Source: Nitrospinota bacterium (GTDB lineage: Bacteria; UBA8248). From it: 5,486 nt of DNA. Location of the stretch: NCBI GenBank assembly GCA_003506735.1, contig DNYS01000050.1, positions 6,920 through 12,405 of the forward strand, written 5' to 3'. Shown here one piece after another: positions 1-4,620 of the stretch (position 1 is its first letter; every line of letters begins with the position of its first letter). Made by a program: the position numbers and the translations under genes. The notes under the pieces were generated by a model that was not told the DNA's origin, made no database searches, and worked only from the letters and a program-made list of their open reading frames with translations.

Positions 1-14
1 CCCCCCCCCCCCCC
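1..14. repeat. Poly-C homopolymer run (14 C)
   Basis: The window opens with fourteen consecutive C residues directly followed by GCATTGG. A run this long is rare in ordinary bacterial DNA. It may be a contig-end artefact, or a genuine slippage-prone tract upstream of the acyl-CoA dehydrogenase leader. Whether it extends to the left cannot be seen. Confidence 0.9.
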
Positions 15-27
15 GCATTGGCACATC

Positions 28-68
28 ACCGGCCCCCTGCAAACGAACGGGTTTGTATGGGGGCCGGT
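28..68 (+). promoter_or_regulatory. Strong stem-loop in the leader of the acyl-CoA dehydrogenase gene
   Basis: Positions 28-37 (ACCGGCCCCC) and 59-68 (GGGGGCCGGT) are perfectly complementary over 10 bp. After a single bulged T at 58, positions 38-44 pair with 51-57 (one G-T wobble), leaving a 6-nt loop at 45-50. This gives about 17 pairs, most of the lower stem being G-C. No T-run follows, so it is not a standard intrinsic terminator. It could end an upstream transcript with a factor, stabilise an mRNA end, or form part of a leader switch. The pairing is seen directly; the role is inferred. Confidence 0.6.
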
Positions 69-81
69 TGCGTGAACCGGC
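63..81 (+). promoter_or_regulatory. Alternative hairpin overlapping the upstream stem-loop
   Basis: GCCGGTT (63-69) pairs perfectly with AACCGGC (75-81) around a GCGTG loop. Bases 63-68 are also the right arm of the 28-68 stem, so the two structures exclude each other in RNA. A third option pairs AACCGG (75-80) with CCGGTT (93-98). Overlapping arms of this kind are what a leader switch would look like, but CCGG-rich DNA also produces them by chance. Confidence 0.35.
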
Positions 82-105
82 GGGAATGGAGACCGGTTGT
101 CCACC

Positions 106-135
106 GGAGATTCCGGCGGTGTCTCCTACGTTTTT
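106..135 (+). terminator. Weak terminator-like hairpin in the leader
   Basis: GGAGAT (106-111) pairs with GTCTCC (121-126) with one G-T wobble. After a T-T mismatch, two further C-G pairs close a GGC loop. Four bases (TACG) separate the stem from a run of five T (131-135). The gap before the T-run makes this a poor intrinsic terminator. It is listed because it lies between the strong leader stem-loops and the ribosome binding site of the acyl-CoA dehydrogenase gene, where an attenuator would be placed. Confidence 0.25.
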
Positions 136-178
136 CGGTCCGGGCGCATGCAATTATTCAGAATTGGGGGAAGTGAGA

Positions 179-1357
179 ATGGATTTTCATCTGTCTGACG
201 AGCAGCGCGCGATCCAGGATCTTGCCCGGACGTTCGCCCGCGAAGAACTGATTCCCGGCTGCGCGGCGTTCGACCGCCTGGCGGACGGCGAGGACGCCTT
301 CCCGTGGGACCTGGTCGAGCGAGGCTCGAAGCTGGGGTTCAACGCCCTGGCGATTCCCACAAAATACGGCGGCGCCGGAGCGAACGTCCTGACCCAATGC
401 CTGGTCATGGAAGAGCTCTCGGCCGGCGACCCGGCCGTATCGAAAGTGTACAGCCACAACTGGAAGGCCCTGTTCGGGCTCATGGCCATCGCCTCCGAGG
501 AGCAGGTCCTCCGGGTTATCCCCGATTTTATCGAAGACCCGCGCTACTGCCTCGGGATCGCCATGACCGAGCCGAACTCAGGGAGCGATAATTCCTTGCC
601 CTACGCGGGGGACACCAAGTCGGGCCCGATGCTCTCTGCCGTCCGGGACGGCGATCACTATGTCCTGAACGGGCTCAAGAAATTCATCGCCATGGGCAAG
701 CAGGCAAAAATGCTCACCGTATTCGGCCGGACCGACAAGAGCGTTCCCTGGACCGAAGGAACCTCGGCCTTTTTGCTCTTTCCTCCCAAGGAAGGCTTCG
801 AGATCGGCCGTCTTCACGACAAGGTCGGCCTGCGTCTCTATCCCCAGTTCGATCTCCTCTTCGACAATGTGCGGATCCCGGTGGAAGACCGCCTCGGCGA
901 GGAGGGCACGGTGCACGCCAGCCGGCGGAACATCACCAACATCGGCACCCTCGAAGCCACCTCGACCGCCCTGGGGATCGCCCGGCATGCCTACGAGCTC
1001 GCGGTCGAGTACGCCAAAGAGCGTGTCCAGGGCGGCAAGCCAATCATCGAGCACCACGCCATCGGCACGCTGCTGCTCGAAATGTTTACCCGCCTGGAAG
1101 CCTCGCGCACTCTTTTATGGCGCTCGGCCTGCAGCATCGACAACGGCGGGGACGACGATCCAAAGCTCGCCCGGGCCACGAAAGTGATGGCGGTAGAGAC
1201 GCTGAACTATATCGCCTCCCACGCGGTGGAGGTCTGGGGCGGAATGGGCGTCATGAAAGAAGCCCCGATGGAGAAAATCTACCGCGACGCGATCCAGCTT
1301 TACCACATGGGAGCTACCAACCAGCTCAACATCCTCAAGGCGCTGCCCCTGCTTTAG
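179..1357 (+). CDS. Acyl-CoA dehydrogenase family flavoprotein, atypical at the catalytic-base positions
   Basis: This 392-residue protein is full length for the acyl-CoA dehydrogenase family, FAD enzymes that alpha,beta-desaturate acyl-CoA thioesters in the cytoplasm. Family marks in order are a helical N-domain, the FAD/substrate signature AMTEPNSGSD (128-137), GLKKFIAMG (165-173), the DKVGLRL and FDNVRIPVEDRLGEEG strands (214-243), ERVQGGKPI (281-289; the usual RxQFG has Gly for Phe) and VWGGMGVMKEAPMEKIYRDA (352-371). The start at 179 follows GGGGGAAG (166-173) and gives the usual N-terminus; an in-frame TTG at 53 lacks a binding site. By ungapped hand alignment to medium-chain acyl-CoA dehydrogenase, the position of catalytic Glu376 is Gly378 (context LYHMGATNQLN), and the alternative position used by isovaleryl/long-chain enzymes is Thr261 (TLEATST). 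Glu259 lies two residues away. The fold is certain; substrate and catalytic base are not. Confidence 0.95.
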   Translation: MDFHLSDEQRAIQDLARTFAREELIPGCAAFDRLADGEDAFPWDLVERGSKLGFNALAIPTKYGGAGANVLTQCLVMEELSAGDPAVSKVYSHNWKALFGLMAIASEEQVLRVIPDFIEDPRYCLGIAMTEPNSGSDNSLPYAGDTKSGPMLSAVRDGDHYVLNGLKKFIAMGKQAKMLTVFGRTDKSVPWTEGTSAFLLFPPKEGFEIGRLHDKVGLRLYPQFDLLFDNVRIPVEDRLGEEGTVHASRRNITNIGTLEATSTALGIARHAYELAVEYAKERVQGGKPIIEHHAIGTLLLEMFTRLEASRTLLWRSACSIDNGGDDDPKLARATKVMAVETLNYIASHAVEVWGGMGVMKEAPMEKIYRDAIQLYHMGATNQLNILKALPLL

Positions 1358-1474
1358 GGCGGATGCCCGGCACGTGATTTTCAAAACGGATGCGCAATTC
1401 TCCGGAACAAGTCCGGCCCGAGGAAAATCGGACCTGGCCTGCAGCCGGATTGCTTCTCGTTCCTAAGTTCCTGA

Positions 1475-1504
1475 ATGACAACACGGCTCAATCGGCGATT
1501 GTAT
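1475..1504 (+). promoter_or_regulatory. Candidate promoter/operator upstream of the SnoaL-like gene
   Basis: The 177-nt gap after the acyl-CoA dehydrogenase gene contains a 13-nt inverted repeat, CAATCG-G-CGATTG (1489-1501). It lies downstream of ATGACA (1475-1480, five of six matches to a sigma70 -35 box). The best -10 match at suitable spacing, TTGTAT (1499-1504), is weak. An operator palindrome between promoter boxes would allow independent regulation of the downstream cluster. This is a pattern match only. Confidence 0.2.
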
Positions 1505-1534
1505 CGGTTAAATTTAAAGTGGGGGGGAACCGCG

Positions 1535-2158
1535 ATGCCTGATGCTGAAAGACTCCAGAATATGCTCGATAAATTTGAAATCCAGGAGGTGGTCACCGCC
1601 GCCTGCTATTCCCGGGATTCGGCGGACTGGGATACCCTTCGGGATTCTTATCACCCGGACGGGAAGGTTACCGTGAGCTGGCACTCCGGTCCGGTGGACG
1701 AATTCATCGAGCGCTCGAAAAAAATGATGGCCGCCCGGGGGCCGCAGGATTTTGTCAAGCACGTGAACGCGAACCAGCGCGTGCGGCTCAACGGCGACCG
1801 CGCCATCATCGAGTACGATGTTATTCTCCACAACAGACGGATCATGGACGGTTTCGCCATCGATTTTCATACCTGGAGCCGCTACTTTGATCAGGTTGAG
1901 AAGCGGGACGATAAGTGGCGAATTTTCATCCGCTCGGCCATTTACGAAAAGGACCGGATGGACCCGCACAACCCGAGGGAAATTCCCGACTCTTTTTATG
2001 AGGACATGAACCTAGAGCAATATCCGTTGAATATCCGCTACCATTGCTGGCGAAATGCCAAGACCGGACAAAAACCACCGGAAGGGCTTATTCTCGCCAG
2101 GTCGGAGAAGGAGAAGGAGGTCCGCGAGGCGGCGGAAAAATGGCTGGCGGGCGGTTGA
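1535..2158 (+). CDS. NTF2-like / SnoaL-like domain protein
   Basis: The 207-residue protein looks like the SnoaL_4 branch of the NTF2-like superfamily, small cone-shaped alpha+beta proteins that act as isomerases, dehydratases, hydroxylase subunits or binding proteins. The N-terminal helix pair EIQEVVTAACYSRDSADWDT (15-34) is followed by the typical SYHPDGKVTVSWHSG strand (38-52), then VKHVNANQRVRLNGDRAIIE (74-93) and IDFHTWSRYFDQVEKRDDKW (109-128). Tyr25, Asp31, His40 and His76 sit where polar pocket residues usually lie, so an acid-base role is plausible. About 65 C-terminal residues after the domain (PDSFYEDMNLEQYPLN onward), ending in a charged helix, form an extension to the ~130-residue domain. 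The start at 1535 is chosen because a G-rich site (1521-1529) lies 5 nt upstream; an ATG at 1475 lacks one and would add an Arg-rich tail. The next gene is 60 nt downstream. Substrate unknown. Confidence 0.85.
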   Translation: MPDAERLQNMLDKFEIQEVVTAACYSRDSADWDTLRDSYHPDGKVTVSWHSGPVDEFIERSKKMMAARGPQDFVKHVNANQRVRLNGDRAIIEYDVILHNRRIMDGFAIDFHTWSRYFDQVEKRDDKWRIFIRSAIYEKDRMDPHNPREIPDSFYEDMNLEQYPLNIRYHCWRNAKTGQKPPEGLILARSEKEKEVREAAEKWLAGG

Positions 2159-2187
2159 ACGAGAGGAACCGAAGGGAAGCTGCGGTG

Positions 2188-2200
2188 ATCCGCCGCGGAT
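2188..2200. repeat. Short palindrome between the SnoaL-like and first ODP-like genes
   Basis: ATCCGC-C-GCGGAT is a perfect 13-nt inverted repeat just upstream of the ribosome binding site at 2206-2212. In RNA, GCGG (2182-2185) could alternatively pair with CCGC (2190-2193) around a TGAT loop. It may be a protein site or a chance palindrome in GC-rich DNA. Confidence 0.3.
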
Positions 2201-2218
2201 AATTCAGAGGAGTTCATC

Positions 2219-3112
2219 TTGGCCACGAGCAATACGACATCATATAGCTGTATCACGGACCTCGGAGAGGGCAAGGCCTACGCCCTCCAGAATGTTATTC
2301 CGCTCGACGGACGGGTCAGCGCCTACCCCGGAAGCGCCAGGGGGTTTGCCCCGTCGAACTGTTATCTTCTTTGCGAGGACAGCGGCGCCATTCTTCTCGA
2401 CACGGGTTTTAACGGGCACAGGCGTTCCCTGTTCGATCAGATTGGCTCGATCATTACTCCCGATACCCCGCTCTCTATTTATCCGCTCCGGATGAACGAG
2501 TTCATGTCCGTCGGAAACGCGGCCGCGCTCGCCAAGGAGTTCAATGTCGTGGAGTGTTTAGCCCGCAGTCCCGACATGGACTTCTGGCTCGATTTCGAAG
2601 TGGAAAAATTCGGTCCCAAAAGCGAGGACGAGCGGATTTTCCCGACGACCATCTTAGGAAACGAGCTCAAATGCCAAGTCGGGGGGAACACGGACCGGAC
2701 CATTCACGGCATCAACGCGCCCATCCGCTTGATCACCACCATGTGGATTTACGACGAGGCCACCCGGACCCTGTTCTCTTCGGACATGTTCAGCCATGTG
2801 TGGCAGGACAATCCCGAGGGCCCATGGCTGCTGGAGGACGACGACCGAGTGACGACCTCCGCCTTTGTACGCTCGTTCCTGCTCAACACGCGCTATTGGT
2901 GGATCGAGGGTATCGAGACCGGACCCCTCCGGAAGGGCATCGCCGATGTCTTCAACCGCTACGACATCGAAACCCTCGCCCCCGGATACGGGACCATACT
3001 CCGCGGGCGCGGCTTGGTTGAACGCCATTTCTCAGTGCTCGACGAAGTTCTGCACGATCTGGATCGCTCCGTCGTCAATCCGCGCTACGTTCCCCGCGGC
3101 ATGGAGAGATAA
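2219..3112 (+). CDS. MBL-fold ODP-like protein with degenerate metal site (probable non-catalytic paralogue)
   Basis: The 297-residue protein has the outline of the oxygen-binding di-iron domain, the metallo-beta-lactamase-fold half of flavodiiron proteins, without a flavodoxin domain. Supporting segments are SNCYLLCEDSGAILLDTGF (46-64), the core around IRLITTMWIYDEATRTLFSSD (169-189) and LAPGYGTILRG (253-263). The family's H-x-E-x-D-H motif is replaced by M-N-E-F-M-S (92-97), keeping only Glu94. The usual His before the WPD-like strand is Arg170, bridging Asp189 remains, and the last His of the PSHG motif is Tyr257. Binding of a standard di-iron centre is therefore unlikely. The start is TTG at 2219, supported by AGAGGAG (2206-2212) six bases upstream and by lack of an earlier usable start. 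The stop lies 2 nt before the next, related gene, suggesting coupled translation and possibly a mixed dimer (inference). Confidence 0.85.
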   Translation: MATSNTTSYSCITDLGEGKAYALQNVIPLDGRVSAYPGSARGFAPSNCYLLCEDSGAILLDTGFNGHRRSLFDQIGSIITPDTPLSIYPLRMNEFMSVGNAAALAKEFNVVECLARSPDMDFWLDFEVEKFGPKSEDERIFPTTILGNELKCQVGGNTDRTIHGINAPIRLITTMWIYDEATRTLFSSDMFSHVWQDNPEGPWLLEDDDRVTTSAFVRSFLLNTRYWWIEGIETGPLRKGIADVFNRYDIETLAPGYGTILRGRGLVERHFSVLDEVLHDLDRSVVNPRYVPRGMER

Positions 3113-3114
3113 TC

Positions 3115-3888
3115 ATGATGAAACCGGAAGACAATCCACTCCCGCGTGAAATCGCCCCGGGAATTTTCTGGCTCGGCATTTGTCACGAACAACACCACAA
3201 GGGGAAGGTTTATCACTCCTACAATGCGGCCTACCTCCTCGTAGGCTCAGAAGGCTCGATGCTCATCGAAACGGGCCATCAGGGGGATTTTCCCGTCGTG
3301 TCCGGGCAGGTGCGGGACATCCTGGCCAAAGAGGGTTCGACGCTGAAGCACCTGTTTCTCTCCCACCAGGAAACCCCGCACGCCGGCGGGATCGGACGGA
3401 TGCTCGATACTTATCCCGACATGACGGTCCACTGCGACGTCAGCGATTACCATCTGTGCTTTCCGGAGGAGGCACACCGGCTGAGAGATATGGAGATTGG
3501 CGATGTAATCGACCTGGGCAACCGGCAGTTCATCGCCGTCGAACCGGTCATCCGCGACCTGCGCACCTCGCTCTGGGGATTCGATACCGGCGCGCGGGCG
3601 CTCTTTCCGGGGGACGGCTTCGCCTACAGTCACTATCACTGGGACGGCCATTGCGGGAAAATCGCGGAAGAAGCGACCTCACTCGATTTGGCGGAAGTCC
3701 TGGGGGTGTTTGCGGAGCGGGCGCTGTTCTGGACCCGGTTTGCCGACATGAATATCTATGCGGACAGGCTTGAAGAGTTGCTCGAAGAATTCGATGTTGC
3801 CGTGGTCGCGCCGTCCCATGGCCTTCCGATCCTCGATCTCTCCGTCACAATGCCCAAGGTCCGCGCCGGTCTCATCGCCGGAGAGTGA
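3115..3888 (+). CDS. MBL-fold ODP-like protein with partially conserved metal site
   Basis: The 257-residue protein is a standalone metallo-beta-lactamase-fold protein of the ODP/flavodiiron type, without a flavodoxin or rubredoxin domain. Visible elements are YNAAYLLVGSEGSMLIETG (36-54), the metal motif SHQETPHAGG (83-92), LWGFDTGARALFPGDGF (153-169) and VVAPSHGLPI (230-239). Aligned by eye to H-x-E-x-D-H, the motif reads H84-Q-E86-T-P88-H89, so the second-iron Asp is Pro. Asp167 and His235 are present, but the middle His appears to be Arg147. About four of seven expected ligand positions remain, enough perhaps for one metal or an altered centre. Two consecutive ATGs exist (3115 and 3118); GGAGAGA (3103-3109), inside the end of the preceding gene, is 5 and 8 nt upstream, so either may be used. 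Related function to the preceding gene is inferred. Reaction unknown; oxygen, NO or hydrolytic chemistry are all possible. Confidence 0.87.
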   Translation: MMKPEDNPLPREIAPGIFWLGICHEQHHKGKVYHSYNAAYLLVGSEGSMLIETGHQGDFPVVSGQVRDILAKEGSTLKHLFLSHQETPHAGGIGRMLDTYPDMTVHCDVSDYHLCFPEEAHRLRDMEIGDVIDLGNRQFIAVEPVIRDLRTSLWGFDTGARALFPGDGFAYSHYHWDGHCGKIAEEATSLDLAEVLGVFAERALFWTRFADMNIYADRLEELLEEFDVAVVAPSHGLPILDLSVTMPKVRAGLIAGE

Positions 3889-3900
3889 AGGAGTCCCGCC

Positions 3901-4104
3901 ATGCCGTCCGTAAACGTCAATGGTTTGAAACTGAACTATCTGGAGCGCGGGCAAGGCCCGCCCATCGTGCTTTCGCACGGATTCCAGAACTCGGGATTTG
4001 CGTTCACGCCCATCCTGGACCGGCTCGCGGAGCGGTTTCGGGTATTCGCTGTTCTCCGCAAAAACTCCATCCCCGTTCAGGCCGCAGCGGGAACGAGCCG
4101 ATAA
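3901..4104 (+). pseudogene. Alpha/beta hydrolase, N-terminal fragment cut off at a repeat
   Basis: Residues 1-51 are the start of a typical alpha/beta-hydrolase: MPSVNVNGLKLNYLERGQG, then PPIVLSHGFQNSG (20-32) with the HG oxyanion motif, and FTPILDRLAERFRVFAV (35-51). A complete member has about 260-300 residues and would continue with a D-x-R-G-x-G-x-S stretch and the nucleophile elbow G-x-S-x-G. Here homology ends at codon 51 (4051-4053) and the frame runs through a 30-bp repeat into an unrelated tail ending at TAA (4102-4104). No remnant of the missing part is seen in the 500 bases that follow, so this is an insertion with deletion or a rearrangement rather than a clean insertion. Translation signals are intact: AAGGAG (3888-3893) overlaps the preceding stop and lies 7 nt before the ATG. 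A 67-residue product could be made, but should lack activity. Confidence 0.8.
4054..4083. repeat. 30-bp direct repeat, copy 1 (inside the truncated hydrolase frame)
   Basis: The 30-mer begins CTCCGCAAAAACTCCATCC and ends CGTTCAGGCC. It matches 4223-4252 at 29 of 30 positions, differing only at 4073 (C versus T at 4242). It starts at the exact base where alpha/beta-hydrolase similarity stops. After 4083 the copies diverge, so this is a partial or separate copy of the downstream element. Confidence 0.85.
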
Positions 4105-4222
4105 TCGTGGTGAAGTCCATTTAGCACTGGCCGAGAGAGCACCTGTTTATCCTCGTCCAAATGGTGCCGTTTCTCTTGCAAAGGTCTGGGCAGCCAACTT
4201 GCCGACTCAGGAACCCCCTGTA
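4084..4222. other. Spacer between the two direct repeats, non-coding
   Basis: These 139 bases are not explained by alpha/beta-hydrolase coding in any plus-strand frame and show no recognisable protein motif. Together with the flanking repeats and hairpin they are best read as the body of an inserted or rearranged element of about 240 bp (4054-4296). No convincing terminal inverted repeats and no target-site duplication were found by eye. Confidence 0.4.
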
Positions 4223-4252
4223 CTCCGCAAAAACTCCATCCTCGTTCAGGCC
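4223..4252. repeat. 30-bp direct repeat, copy 2 (adjacent to the hairpin)
   Basis: This is the second copy of the 4054-4083 repeat, 169 bp downstream in the same orientation, with one mismatch. Its last two bases are the first two bases of the large hairpin at 4251-4287, so repeat and hairpin look like parts of one modular element. Two copies with 139 bp between them do not make a CRISPR array. Confidence 0.85.
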
Positions 4253-4296
4253 TGTGCATGGCGAATTACTAATTCGCCACCCACAGGGATTTTTTT
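4251..4296 (+). terminator. Long hairpin with T-run, terminator-like, part of a probable dispersed repeat element
   Basis: The structure is centred on C4269. An inner 10-bp perfect stem pairs TGGCGAATTA (4259-4268) with TAATTCGCCA (4270-4279). Two mismatched pairs then lead to an outer 6-bp stem, CCTGTG (4251-4256) with CACAGG (4282-4287). It is followed by GA and seven T (4290-4296). In RNA a few inner pairs must open to form a loop, still leaving a stable stem. This is a good rho-independent terminator for the upstream cluster. Its symmetry and link to the direct repeat also fit a REP-like or MITE-like element; other copies in the genome would be needed to prove that. Confidence 0.65.
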
Positions 4297-4604
4297 CATT
4301 TTCAAGGGCTAATTTTCCCGAAATATCCCGTATTTGACTGTGATTAAAGGGTTTTGCGGATTTCATCCCAAAAACCGAGCAGGGAATTATCAGGGAAATT
4401 CGAATTGACCGGATCCAATATTTTCAAGATTAAGATTTCTCCATGCATAGGGACATTACGATAGGAGCGATTTTTCAAAAAAATGTCATAATTTGTAATG
4501 ATGATGAACTCAATTGGGGAACACTCCCTCATTACGGGCTGATGGTACGGAATCCGGGAATGGGAGCGATTGCCGCATAATCGCGGGCAAGGCAAAGAGG
4601 ACCA
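4297..4604. other. AT-rich intergenic region before the CocE-family gene
   Basis: About 300 bases without a supported gene. By count, 4321-4500 is close to 36% G+C, well below the flanking genes. Minus-strand open frames here lack ribosome binding sites and recognisable domains. The region holds a candidate extended -10 element (4484-4492) and a small hairpin, GCGATT (4566-4571) with AATCGC (4579-4584) around a 7-nt loop, some 20 bases before the ribosome binding site of the next gene. CATTAC (4454-4459) and GTAATG (4495-4500) form a widely spaced inverted repeat around the -10 element, possibly by chance. Confidence 0.5.
4484..4492 (+). promoter_or_regulatory. Candidate extended -10 promoter element for the CocE-family gene
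   Basis: TGT-CATAAT matches the extended -10 form TGnTATAAT with one mismatch in the hexamer. No good -35 hexamer lies 17 bases upstream, which extended -10 promoters can tolerate. Transcription would begin near 4500, giving a leader of about 120 nt. TTGACC at 4405-4410 resembles a -35 box, but the sequence 17 bases downstream of it (GATTAA) is a poor -10. Confidence 0.25.
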
Positions 4605-4620
4605 AGGGGAGCGGAATGAG

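Noticed and set aside
53..178. N-terminal extension of the acyl-CoA dehydrogenase frame to a TTG at 53
   Set aside because: The TTG has no ribosome binding site, the extra 42 residues match no family N-terminus, and the region forms hairpins. The ATG at 179 has a good site and gives a normal family length.
578..1057. Long minus-strand open frame inside the acyl-CoA dehydrogenase gene
   Set aside because: It is antisense to a clearly conserved coding sequence in GC-rich DNA, where long shadow frames are expected, and shows no domain of its own.
1357..1416. Intrinsic terminator after the acyl-CoA dehydrogenase gene
   Set aside because: GGGC/GCCC (1357-1368) has only four pairs and the short T-run is 10 bases away. 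CCGGA/TCCGG (1402-1416) has five pairs and no T-run.
4054..4252. CRISPR array
   Set aside because: Only two repeats with a 139-bp interval, and one repeat continues into a hairpin.
4121..4366. Minus-strand 81-codon open frame
   Set aside because: It runs through the T-run, the hairpin and the direct repeat, has no good ribosome binding site and no recognisable domain. Best seen as a by-product of the repeat element.
4454..4536. CATTACG direct copies at 4454-4460 and 4530-4536 as a regulator site
   Set aside because: Seven-base copies in a short region are weak evidence and their flanks do not match.
4344..4595. Minus-strand 83-codon open frame in the AT-rich gap
   Set aside because: TTG start, no ribosome binding site, no recognisable motif, and it overlaps the likely promoter region of the CocE-family gene.
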